DNA of 7,403 bases from Chitinophagaceae bacterium (GCA_003509845.1 DOMR01000203.1:1-7403), one strand, 5' to 3'; counted from the first letter of the stretch, positions 1 to 7,159 are shown. Translations and numbers: made by a program. Notes: generated from the sequence alone by a model not told the origin.

Positions 1-828
1 TGTTTTTCCTTGTCTCATTTGTTCAACAACTGCACTCGCACCTGCAACTCTAATTACATCTTCCCCTTGACCTGTGGCAACAACTGCACCTACTTCATTA
101 TCCACATACAAACCTGCCCCTATAACAGGAGAGTCGCCAACACGACCTCGCATTTTGAAACCTGCACCACTTGTGGTACATGAACCACTTAAATTACCAT
201 GAATATCAAGTGCAATCATGCCAATGGTATCATGATTCCATTCTCCATTAGATAAACGATGTGGTGCCATTTTATTTTCATCTAATTGACTCAATGCATT
301 TTTGCGTTCAATATTAATGACTGGTTTGTATTCTGATTTTTTCAGCCAATTATTGTATGAATTTTTAGCATCTTTTGATAATTCACCGGACTCTAATTTA
401 AATCCTTGTTCTATGGCAAATTGTTGTGCGCCTTCACCTACTAACATCACATGTGGTGTTTTTTCCATTACGCGACGTGCCACTGATATTGGATGTTTGA
501 TACGTTCTAAAAATGCCACACTTCCGCAATTAAATTCATGATCCATAATAGAAGCATCTAAAGTTACATGACCATCTCTATCTGGATTTCCATTTAAACC
601 AACGCAGCAGTTCATTTCATCTTCCGTAACCATGACTCCTTTTTCCACTGCATCAAGTGCTTTACCACCAGCACCGAGTATGGTCCAAGCACCTGCATTC
701 GCTGCAATACCTGCATCCCAAGTGGAAATTACAATTGGTTTAGTCACCAAATTTTTAGGAATAAAACCAGCTAATGTAAAACTTGAAATTCCTATACCTC
801 CTAAATTGATAAATTTGCGACGATCCAT
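1..828 (-). CDS. Glycosylasparaginase (N4-(beta-N-acetylglucosaminyl)-L-asparaginase), Tat-exported, C-terminus cut by window edge
   Basis: This Ntn-hydrolase cleaves the GlcNAc-Asn bond left after N-glycoprotein degradation, giving aspartate and 1-amino-GlcNAc, which decays to GlcNAc and ammonia. 276 codons are present; the family usually runs to about 330-350 residues, so roughly the last 60 are outside the window. Residues 3-7 read RRKFI, followed by a hydrophobic stretch to about residue 22, which is a twin-arginine (Tat) signal, so export is expected. Trp37 sits in STWDAG. The autoproteolytic site HDTIGM has Thr201 as nucleophile. The next conserved blocks are CTTSG (Thr219), GRVGDSP (Arg229, Asp232) and ATGQGE (Thr252, Gly253). 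From memory, the spacings Thr-Arg 28, Thr-Asp 31 and Thr-Thr 51 equal those of the Elizabethkingia enzyme (T152, R180, D183, T203). An extra 23-residue segment lies just before the cleavage site. The start is the ATG that places the Tat motif at the very N-terminus. The gene is divergent from the NahK-like kinase. Confidence 0.93.
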   Translation of the reverse strand, partial: MDRRKFINLGGIGISSFTLAGFIPKNLVTKPIVISTWDAGIAANAGAWTILGAGGKALDAVEKGVMVTEDEMNCCVGLNGNPDRDGHVTLDASIMDHEFNCGSVAFLERIKHPISVARRVMEKTPHVMLVGEGAQQFAIEQGFKLESGELSKDAKNSYNNWLKKSEYKPVINIERKNALSQLDENKMAPHRLSNGEWNHDTIGMIALDIHGNLSGSCTTSGAGFKMRGRVGDSPVIGAGLYVDNEVGAVVATGQGEDVIRVAGASAVVEQMRQGKT

Positions 829-915
829 TTTAATGCAGCGTTTATGTTATTAAATAATCATGTTCAAGATACAAACAATGTGTTTATTTATGTAATTTTA
901 ATTCAATAAATAATT
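829..915. promoter_or_regulatory. Shared divergent intergenic region (87 bp)
   Basis: This AT-rich gap separates the start codons of the glycosylasparaginase (leftward) and the NahK-like kinase (rightward), so it must hold both promoters or their operators. I found no clear match to the Bacteroidota -33 TTG / -7 TAnnTTTG promoter pair on either strand. Both leaders are A/T-rich without a Shine-Dalgarno sequence, as is common in Bacteroidota. An in-frame TAA at 907-909 excludes an earlier start for the kinase. Confidence 0.5.
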
Positions 916-1932
916 ATGCAACATTTATTTGATTTATATGGATGGGAAGTGAATGTGTATGATACAATTCAACAAGGTTTAATTAATAGAACATATTCTG
1001 TAAAAACCACCCATGGTGATTTTATTCTGCAATCCATCAATCATAATGTATTCAAAAATCCCAAAGCCATTGATGCGAATATCAATGCGATAGGGGCTTA
1101 CATTAAAATAACAAACCCCGATTATTTATATACGCATTTGTTACCTACGCTCCAAGGAAATACACTCATTGAATGGGAGGGAGGTTACTATCGAGCATTT
1201 AATAAAATTGAAGGATATGCCTTAAGTGTACTTGATCATAAAGCACAAGTGGAAGAAGCGGCAAAACAGTTTGCCAACTTTACCTATACTTTAAAGGATT
1301 TTGATGCACATCGCTTAACAGATACATTAGTACAGTTTCATGACTTAAATTTCAGGTACCAACAATTTACTGAAGCCATTCAACATGGAAATGCACACAG
1401 AATTGAACAAAGCCAGGAGGAGATTAAATTATTACTTTCATTCAAGAACTATGTGGATACCTATAATAATTACATACATCATAAGGACGTAAAAAAGAGG
1501 GTTACACATCATGACACCAAAATCAGCAATGTACTATTCAACAAAATTGATGATGAGGAACAGGCAATATGTGTGATTGACTTAGACACGACAATGTCCG
1601 GTTACTATATTAGCGATGTGGGCGACATGTGTCGTACTTGTTTATGTCCCGTTTCCGAGGAAGAAAGAGATTTGAATAAAATATGGGTGGATGGAGAAAA
1701 GTGGCAGGCTTTAAAGTCCGGCTATTTACACTATATGAAGGACGAACTGTCCAATTACGAATTGGACCACTTCTTTTTTGGGGGGCAATTTTTGATATAT
1801 ATGCAAGCCCTGCGCTTTTTGACAGACCATTTGAATAATGATAGTTACTACGGGGCATCCTATGAGGGCCAAAATTACCAGCGTACATTAAACCAAATAC
1901 GATTATTGGAAGCCTATAATCAATTAGGATAA
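916..1932 (+). CDS. APH-fold sugar kinase, N-acetylhexosamine 1-kinase (NahK)-like
   Basis: This is a complete 338-residue cytoplasmic phosphotransferase of the aminoglycoside-phosphotransferase/choline-kinase fold. The N-lobe has GLINRTYSV (21-29, nucleotide-binding loop region) and GDFILQSINHNVF (34-46). The C-lobe has the Brenner motif VTHHDTKISN with catalytic Asp200 and metal-ligand Asn205, then VIDLDT with Asp222/Asp224, and SDVGDMCR (233-240). Near the end, ALRFLTDHL (298-306) and QIRLLEAY (327-334) follow. From memory, each block lines up with Bifidobacterium NahK (DGHINTTYLV, RVTHNDTKLNNIL, IIDLDTIMPG, MRFLADYL), which phosphorylates GlcNAc/GalNAc at C1. The exact sugar here is inferred. 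Homologues are sometimes labelled aminoglycoside phosphotransferase or mucin desulfatase; neither name is supported. The neighbouring divergent glycosylasparaginase releases GlcNAc, which fits a GlcNAc kinase. An in-frame stop just upstream fixes the start at 916. Confidence 0.85.
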   Translation: MQHLFDLYGWEVNVYDTIQQGLINRTYSVKTTHGDFILQSINHNVFKNPKAIDANINAIGAYIKITNPDYLYTHLLPTLQGNTLIEWEGGYYRAFNKIEGYALSVLDHKAQVEEAAKQFANFTYTLKDFDAHRLTDTLVQFHDLNFRYQQFTEAIQHGNAHRIEQSQEEIKLLLSFKNYVDTYNNYIHHKDVKKRVTHHDTKISNVLFNKIDDEEQAICVIDLDTTMSGYYISDVGDMCRTCLCPVSEEERDLNKIWVDGEKWQALKSGYLHYMKDELSNYELDHFFFGGQFLIYMQALRFLTDHLNNDSYYGASYEGQNYQRTLNQIRLLEAYNQLG

Positions 1933-2170
1933 ATTAAATATACAAATAACCCTTTCTAAGTAATTATAAATCTGTTATTTAAGATATTATATTTTATTAG
2001 AATGGTTTCTTAACATTTGTAACCACTTAATCATTTACAATTTCCTTCAATGCCTGTTAATTATATTCCCAATATACTATCAATTAGATAGAGACTATAC
2101 AAATAAACACTACATGATACTTCATTAGTTCTATTGAACCTACATACATCTTAAGCCATCTATTCTTCCG

Positions 2171-2206
2171 TATTCTAACTATCTATCCGACCCATATTCT
2201 AACTAT
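2171..2206. repeat. 12-bp direct repeat TATTCTAACTAT, two copies 24 bp apart
   Basis: Exact copies lie at 2171-2182 and 2195-2206. A related TATTC also begins at 2161. The copies sit about 150-185 bp upstream of the MORN-repeat gene, in C-skewed non-coding DNA. The function is unknown. It could be a degenerate tandem repeat or a pair of binding sites about two helical turns apart. Confidence 0.6.
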
Positions 2207-2241
2207 AAATCCCTTATTTCATCTATATTTAGCGCTTATAA

Positions 2242-2256
2242 TTAACATTATGTTAA
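2242..2256. promoter_or_regulatory. Perfect 7-bp dyad, operator-like
   Basis: TTAACAT, one central base, then ATGTTAA forms a perfect inverted repeat. After one mismatch it extends by two more pairs (2239-2240 with 2258-2259). It lies about 100 bp upstream of the MORN-repeat start. A looser inverted pair flanks it (AGCG at 2231, CGCT ending at 2281). This could be a repressor or activator site, but short dyads arise by chance in AT-rich DNA. Confidence 0.3.
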
Positions 2257-2355
2257 ATAGTATATTTAATAAATAAACGCTTTCTCCATATTGTCTATTT
2301 TATTAGTTTTACAAAACAACCCATGAACCCTTAATTTATCACCCAATTATCAACT

Positions 2356-2991
2356 ATGAAAAACCTACTAGGCTGTTTAATTGTGCTTACTATCTGTATT
2401 CAACCCATTTGTTTAAAAGCGCAAAATCCTGTACAAAAAGCAACCACTTATGTAGGTGAACTAAAAAATGGCCAACCAGATGGCAATGGTGTTTTGACAG
2501 ATACCTCCGGCAATGTATTTAAAGGCAGCTTTAAAAAAGGCAAAAAAGAAGGTTATGGTGAATTAAAATATAGAACCATTTTTGATAAAGATAGCACCCT
2601 AGTTGGCTATTGGAAAAAAGACCAATACGTTGGCTTTTATGAATATCCTTATAAAATTATAAGCAAGTCCTACATGGTGAGTAATGCGAATATTACAACT
2701 GAACCAGCGAATCCCAGTGGAAATATCATTGAAGTAAGTGTGGAATCAGTTTCAGGTGGATCTGCTACTTTATCAGGTGAAATGCCGAAACCAACCTTAA
2801 CGGAACATACCTTTAATAAGGGGTCATTTCAAGAGATGTTTCCTAGAACCAATCAACAAAAAAGAAACACCTATATTTTTCAAAATGTCATCTTCCCTAT
2901 TCAAGCCGTTTTTAAATTTGGCGGGGAAGACGTTACTGTAGAATTGAATGAAACTAAAAACTATAAAATAACTGTGGTATTAAGAGATTAA
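2356..2991 (+). CDS. Secreted MORN-repeat protein of unknown function
   Basis: This is a 211-residue protein with a Sec signal peptide: MKN, a hydrophobic core at about 4-20, and likely cleavage after LKA at residue 22. There is no lipobox, so a soluble periplasmic or secreted protein is expected. Three MORN-type repeats follow. The first is at 32-53 (YVGELKNGQPDGNG), the second at 55-70 (FKGSFKKGKKEGYGEL), and the third, degenerate, at 82-98 (LVGYWKKDQYVGFYEYP). MORN repeats form elongated beta-hairpin arrays; in Bacteroidota their role in exported proteins is mostly undefined. Residues 105-211 look like a beta-rich domain of alternating hydrophobic residues that I do not recognise. An in-frame TAA at 2332-2334 supports this ATG. 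The gene stands alone on its strand and ends just before a bidirectional terminator shared with the convergent TPR gene. No enzymatic function can be claimed. Confidence 0.85.
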   Translation: MKNLLGCLIVLTICIQPICLKAQNPVQKATTYVGELKNGQPDGNGVLTDTSGNVFKGSFKKGKKEGYGELKYRTIFDKDSTLVGYWKKDQYVGFYEYPYKIISKSYMVSNANITTEPANPSGNIIEVSVESVSGGSATLSGEMPKPTLTEHTFNKGSFQEMFPRTNQQKRNTYIFQNVIFPIQAVFKFGGEDVTVELNETKNYKITVVLRD

Positions 2992-3013
2992 AATAACGCT
3001 AGTCATTAAATAA

Positions 3014-3052
3014 AAAAGCCGCCCTAATCTATTGTTTATCGGGGCGGCTTTT
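3014..3052. terminator. Bidirectional intrinsic terminator between convergent genes
   Basis: The arms AAAAGCCGCCC (3014-3024) and GGGCGGCTTTT (3042-3052) pair perfectly over 11 bp with a 17-nt loop. The 7-bp GC-rich core is flanked by T runs on both strands: TTTT on the + strand and six T on the - strand. It lies 22 bp past the MORN gene stop and 16 bp past the TPR gene stop, so it can end both transcripts. The longer T run suggests it is stronger for the leftward gyrA-TPR transcript. Confidence 0.93.
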
Positions 3053-3068
3053 CAGTATTTAAGAAGTA

Positions 3069-4442
3069 CTATTGGTACTTATCATGTAATGTATCGTAGA
3101 GATTATATTTGGCATCAAAATCATCATACGCTTTTTGATCCTTTCCTCTTGCTTTATCTCTTTTGTAGCTGTATAATGTAGCTAAAAAATCAACTGATCT
3201 TGAAATCACATTCTTTTCAGGCTTAGTGAATTTGTCTTTGTCCTTAAGATTATTATATGCTTTCTCGATCCATTCAATGGCTGCATCCACTTTAACTATA
3301 ATTGGTTGATCTAGTGCTACATTTAGTTTTTTAACTGAGTCAATAGAAGCCTTAAACTTAGCATCTTCTAATAATTTCTTTTTAGGATCTTTTGAAGGAG
3401 CTGGTCTGTTGGTATTTAAAGATTGTAAGGTTCTGATATTTTCAGCTACTTTATCATCCAATACAGAAAATTGATTATAATAACTGATACCTACATTAAA
3501 AGCTGCAGCAAAATTATTTGCATTCATTGAATATGCTTTTTTATAAGCATCCTGTGCTTTAAGCAAATAACTATTTGATAATTCAGCACTTACACCATCC
3601 ATTGATTTTCCAGCCATAAACATATCACCAAACATTTGGCAAGCAAATTCAGTGATTGTATTATCAGCGATCATTTCATCAAAAGATGCAATTTTTTCCT
3701 CCATGCTGTAATGTTTGTCAATATAGTCTGTCTTATATTCAAACCAATTTTCTGCAGGATATGCTGTTTGGGTTATTTTGTAATAGTTGTCGAAACCTGA
3801 TTTGTCCTTTGTATCTATATAATAAACTAACAAGTAGCGGTAAGCATCAATTAACTCACTTGAATTTATTTTAGCATCTATTAATCTTTTATAATAAGCT
3901 GCACATATAGCTTTATTGCCAGCATTTTGATGCGCATAACCAGCATACATTAATGATGTTGTATCAAATTTTTGTTTGGAATTAGCCCAACCTTTAGAAA
4001 AAATTAAATCGCTATATCTTACAGCTATATCAAAATTTTCTGCTGATTTTTTCCAATCTTTTCCACTGAACCCTGCTACCCCATCTTTGAATGCTTTAAA
4101 ATAAATAGTAAAAAATGGGTCTTGGCCATATTCTTTCGCAGCTTTAAAGCTGGTATCCATTTTCATGTATTCTTCGATAGCAGTATTCATTAGTTCGAAT
4201 GCATTGGGATATTTTTTTGCAATCACGCTATCTTTTGCTAGGCCATCATAAATAAATGCTTTTAAATAAACACCATCGGGTGTTGTTGCTAGTGAAGCAT
4301 TTTTTGTCACTGCTTTATCATATTCCATTTTTGCAGCATCAAATTTTTTCAATAATAATATGCCTTGAACTTTTTTAAAGTCTTGTGCATAGTTCATTTG
4401 TGTTAATGTTACTAAGCATAGCAATCCGATAATTTTTTTCAT
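3069..4442 (-). CDS. Secreted TPR-like repeat protein downstream of gyrA
   Basis: This is a 457-residue protein with an N-terminal signal peptide (MKKIIGLLCLVTLTQMNYAQ; cleavage likely after A19), so it should act in the periplasm or outside the cell. The remainder is almost entirely helical and hydrophilic. TPR-like helix pairs appear at 24-46 (LLLKKFDAAKMEYDKAV), 126-150, 163-189 (YAGYAHQNAGNKAICAAYYKRL) and 290-323 (KAQDAYKKAYSMNANNFAAA). A lysine-rich helical tail spans about 350-455. TPR arrays usually bind proteins or peptides; no catalytic motif is seen, and the partner is unknown. The gene follows gyrA on the same strand after 75 bp with no intervening terminator, so co-transcription is likely. 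From memory, a TPR gene next to gyrA recurs in Bacteroidota. The leader before the ATG is A-rich and has no Shine-Dalgarno sequence. The shared terminator follows the stop. Confidence 0.85.
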   Translation of the reverse strand: MKKIIGLLCLVTLTQMNYAQDFKKVQGILLLKKFDAAKMEYDKAVTKNASLATTPDGVYLKAFIYDGLAKDSVIAKKYPNAFELMNTAIEEYMKMDTSFKAAKEYGQDPFFTIYFKAFKDGVAGFSGKDWKKSAENFDIAVRYSDLIFSKGWANSKQKFDTTSLMYAGYAHQNAGNKAICAAYYKRLIDAKINSSELIDAYRYLLVYYIDTKDKSGFDNYYKITQTAYPAENWFEYKTDYIDKHYSMEEKIASFDEMIADNTITEFACQMFGDMFMAGKSMDGVSAELSNSYLLKAQDAYKKAYSMNANNFAAAFNVGISYYNQFSVLDDKVAENIRTLQSLNTNRPAPSKDPKKKLLEDAKFKASIDSVKKLNVALDQPIIVKVDAAIEWIEKAYNNLKDKDKFTKPEKNVISRSVDFLATLYSYKRDKARGKDQKAYDDFDAKYNLYDTLHDKYQ

Positions 4443-4459
4443 GATTTTTTGTTTTGGTT

Positions 4460-4481
4460 GGTGTTATTTTTTTTAAACACC
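4460..4481 (-). other. Small hairpin in the gyrA-TPR intergenic spacer
   Basis: GGTGTT (4460-4465) and AACACC (4476-4481) form a 6-bp perfect stem with a 10-nt A/T loop. In the leftward transcript the stem ends 17 nt before the TPR start codon. It is followed by AACCAAAACAAAAAATC, not by a U-run, so it does not look like a terminator. It could mark an mRNA processing or stability point that separates gyrA and TPR expression. This is inference from position only. Confidence 0.4.
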
Positions 4482-4517
4482 ATTAAATATAAAAATTCTT
4501 TTTTTTAAATAGCGTAA

Positions 4518-7148
4518 TTAGTTTTCAGGTGTCTCATCTCCTGCGTCATTTAAGGTATCATCCACTTTATTTTCAGAATCGGTAGCAGCTTCATTATCAG
4601 TTGATGTAATAATGTCAGTTGCTTCCTCTGATGGTTCTGCGCCTTCTACTATTTCTAATTCAGGAACATCCTGTTCTTCAATTTTTGAAGTAGCTGCAAT
4701 TTCATCCCCCTCATCTAATCGGATTAATTTTACCCCTTGTGTTGCCCTACCCGCTTCTCTAATTTCAGTAATACTGGTTCTAATAGTTACGCCTGATTTA
4801 CAAGTAATGATCAAATCTTCTTTTTCAAGTACATCCATTAAACCAACCAAGCTGCCTGTTTTTTCAGTAACATTAATAGTTTTCACCCCTTTACCACCAC
4901 GATTGGTTATTCGATAGTCGTCAATAGCTGTTCTTTTACCATAACCTTGTTGGCTTACCACTAATATGGTACGGTTTTTATCTTCTCTATTTACACAAAC
5001 CAATCCTACTACTTCATCGGTATCATTATCAACTTCAATACCGGCAACACCAATGGCGCCACGACCTGTTGGACGTACTTTTTCCTCTGGGAAACGAATA
5101 GCTCTACCAGATTTAACCGCCATCATGATTTCATTATTACCATCAGTCAAACGTGCTGCTAATAATTCGTCACCTTCGTTAATGGTAATTGCATTCACCC
5201 CACTTAATCTTGGACGACTAAATTCTTCTAAGCAAGTTTTTTTAATGATACCTCGTTTCGTACATAACACGATATAGTGATTACTTACATAATCCTTGTC
5301 GTCTAGCTTACGAACTTCAATAATCGCTTTTACCTTATCATCCTGTGGTATTTGTATCAAATTTTGAACTGCACGTCCCTTGCTTGTTTTTTCACCTTCT
5401 GGAATTTCATATACTCTTAACCAGAAACATCTTCCTTTTTCAGTAAAGAACAACATGGTATCATGCGTAGATGCAATAAATAAATGCTCTACATAATCTT
5501 CTTCTCTTGTTTTAGATCCAATGGCGCCTCGTCCTCCTCTTTTTTGTTGGCGATATTCTGAAACAGAAGTACGTTTGATATAACCTAAATGAGAAATGGT
5601 AATCACCACATCTTCTTCTTCAATTAAATCTTCCAATTTCATTTCATCCGCTAAGTATTGAATTTCAGATTTACGTTCATCTCCGAATTTCTCTTTCACT
5701 TCTAATAATTCTGTTTTGATTAATTCAAAACGTAAATACTCACTTCCTAATAATTCTTTTAAAGAAGCAATGAGTTTCATCAACTGATCAAATTCTTCTT
5801 TAATTTTTTCGCGCTCCATACCCGTTAAGCGTTGTAATCTTAATTCTAAGATGGCTTTTGCTTGTATTTCGGAAATACCCCAACCTGCAGTCATCAAGGC
5901 TTCTTTTGCTGCATCTGGATTAGCGGAGCTACGAATTAAACGTATTACTTCATCTAAATGATCTAAGGCGATTAAATAGCCTTCTAAAATGTGTGCACGA
6001 TCTTCTGCTTTCTTTAATTCGAATTTTGCACGTCGAATAACGACTTCCATTCTAAAATCAACAAACTCACTAATTAAATCGCGAACATTTAAAATCTTAG
6101 GACGACCTTTACTTAAGGCTACATTATTTATACCATAACTTGTTTGTAGTTCGGTATATTTAAATAATTGATTAATGATCACTTGCGCAACTGCATCTTT
6201 ACGTAGTTCAATGACAATACGCGTTCCTTCCCGCTTATTACTTTCATTGTTCACATGGGTGATGCCATCAATGGTTTTGTCAACTACTAATTGACCAATA
6301 CGATCCGTTAAAGTATCACGATTTACTTGGTAAGGAATTTCATTGATAACAATCAATTCGCGACCATTGGGCTTGGTTTCAATATTGCATTTACCTCTCA
6401 CCACCACACGACCTCTACCGGTCATTAAACCTTGCTTAACCCCTTCCATTCCGTATATAATACCCCCAGTTGGAAAATCAGGTGCTTTCACAAACTGAAT
6501 TAACTCCTCAACAGTAATATCTCTATTTCCAATATAGGCAATACATCCATCCACTACTTCATTTAAATTGTGCGGAAGCATATTCGTTGCCATACCCACT
6601 GCGATACCAGAAGATCCATTCACTAAAAGTTGTGGGATACGTGTAGGTAAAACAGAAGGCTCTTGTAAACTATCATCAAAGTTTAATTGGAAGTCAACAG
6701 TGTCTTTTTCAAGATCATCTAACATTGCTTCTGAAATACGTTGTAAACGTGCTTCTGTATAACGCATTGCTGCTGGTGGATCACCATCTTGGTTACCAAA
6801 GTTACCTTGTCCATCCACTAACTTATAACGCATGGTCCATTCCTGCGCCATACGCACCAAAGTATCGTAAATTGCAGTATCACCATGTGGGTGAAACTTA
6901 CCCATTACTTCTCCTACAATACGTGCTGATTTTTTATACGCCTTGTTGCTGTTGTTACCAAGCTCATGCATTGCAAATAAAACCCTACGATGCACTGGCT
7001 TAAATCCATCACGAACATCCGGTAATGCTCTCCCAACGATCACTGACATAGAATAATCTATGTAGGATGTTTTCATTTGTTCCTCAATATTGACCCTTAC
7101 AACGCGATCACTATCTTGTGTGGCTTCTAGTCCTAAATTATCTTCCAT
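4518..7148 (-). CDS. gyrA: DNA gyrase subunit A
   Basis: This is the breakage-reunion subunit of gyrase, which with GyrB introduces negative supercoils using ATP. The 876 residues match full-length family members. The N-terminal region has SYIDYSMSVIVGRALPDVRDG (28-48). The winged-helix/quinolone region is HPHGDTAIYD (86-95) with Thr91 and Asp95, equivalent to E. coli Ser83 and Asp87. Catalytic Tyr130 lies in AAMRYTEARL. The tower and coiled-coil follow at about 355-505. The C-terminal beta-pinwheel begins with the GyrA box QKRGGRG (535-541), which marks gyrase rather than topoisomerase IV; a second box-like NRGGKG sits at 749-754. Residues about 821-876 form an acidic tail (about 20 Asp/Glu to 2 Lys). 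In E. coli such a tail tunes DNA wrapping. An in-frame TAA 18 nt upstream of the ATG rules out a longer product. The leader carries a long inverted repeat and a DnaA-box-like pair. The TPR gene lies downstream. Confidence 0.98.
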   Translation of the reverse strand: MEDNLGLEATQDSDRVVRVNIEEQMKTSYIDYSMSVIVGRALPDVRDGFKPVHRRVLFAMHELGNNSNKAYKKSARIVGEVMGKFHPHGDTAIYDTLVRMAQEWTMRYKLVDGQGNFGNQDGDPPAAMRYTEARLQRISEAMLDDLEKDTVDFQLNFDDSLQEPSVLPTRIPQLLVNGSSGIAVGMATNMLPHNLNEVVDGCIAYIGNRDITVEELIQFVKAPDFPTGGIIYGMEGVKQGLMTGRGRVVVRGKCNIETKPNGRELIVINEIPYQVNRDTLTDRIGQLVVDKTIDGITHVNNESNKREGTRIVIELRKDAVAQVIINQLFKYTELQTSYGINNVALSKGRPKILNVRDLISEFVDFRMEVVIRRAKFELKKAEDRAHILEGYLIALDHLDEVIRLIRSSANPDAAKEALMTAGWGISEIQAKAILELRLQRLTGMEREKIKEEFDQLMKLIASLKELLGSEYLRFELIKTELLEVKEKFGDERKSEIQYLADEMKLEDLIEEEDVVITISHLGYIKRTSVSEYRQQKRGGRGAIGSKTREEDYVEHLFIASTHDTMLFFTEKGRCFWLRVYEIPEGEKTSKGRAVQNLIQIPQDDKVKAIIEVRKLDDKDYVSNHYIVLCTKRGIIKKTCLEEFSRPRLSGVNAITINEGDELLAARLTDGNNEIMMAVKSGRAIRFPEEKVRPTGRGAIGVAGIEVDNDTDEVVGLVCVNREDKNRTILVVSQQGYGKRTAIDDYRITNRGGKGVKTINVTEKTGSLVGLMDVLEKEDLIITCKSGVTIRTSITEIREAGRATQGVKLIRLDEGDEIAATSKIEEQDVPELEIVEGAEPSEEATDIITSTDNEAATDSENKVDDTLNDAGDETPEN

Positions 7149-7159
7149 ATATTTTATCT

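Larger units (their letters stand above)
1933..2355. other. Gene-free AT-rich intergenic region with strong C-over-G skew
   Basis: No open frame of credible length is present in either direction; short ATG-led frames stop within about 15 codons. By hand count, 2031-2355 contains about 69 C and 19 G on the + strand, so roughly 27% GC with a strong excess of C. It contains a 12-bp direct repeat and a perfect dyad, listed separately. It presumably carries the promoter of the MORN-repeat gene. The -7-like matches TATATTTA (2261) and TAGTTTTA (2304) both lack a well-placed TTG upstream. A weak AT-rich hairpin just after the kinase (arms 1944-1950 and 1974-1980) has a 23-nt loop and is not a convincing terminator. 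Confidence 0.6.

Noticed and set aside
1610..1888. Leftward open frame opposite the kinase gene
   Set aside because: It is fully antisense to conserved kinase C-lobe sequence and has no independent support.
916..1932. Aminoglycoside-resistance phosphotransferase or mucin-desulfating sulfatase
   Set aside because: The fold is APH-like, but the N-lobe and C-terminal motifs follow NahK-type sugar kinases. There is no sulfatase signature (C/S-x-P-x-R). The context is GlcNAc metabolism, not resistance.
1944..1980. Terminator after the NahK-like kinase
   Set aside because: The stem is only 7 A/T-rich pairs with a 23-nt loop and no T-run; stability would be poor.
2261..2311. Bacteroidota-type promoters with -7 elements TATATTTA or TAGTTTTA
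   Set aside because: Both match 7 of 8 or fewer positions and neither has a TTG at the expected spacing. In DNA this AT-rich such matches are expected by chance.
4612..5277. Rightward open frames opposite gyrA
   Set aside because: They lie antisense to conserved gyrA codons, and their translations are serine/proline-rich without recognisable motifs. They are by-products of gyrA codon use.
6864..6878. Quinolone-resistance substitution at Thr91 of GyrA
   Set aside because: Threonine at the E. coli Ser83 position is a common wild-type state in other bacteria and Asp95 is intact, so no resistance claim is justified.
4518..7148. Topoisomerase IV subunit A (ParC) instead of GyrA
   Set aside because: A canonical GyrA box (QKRGGRG), a full pinwheel and an 876-residue length indicate gyrase.
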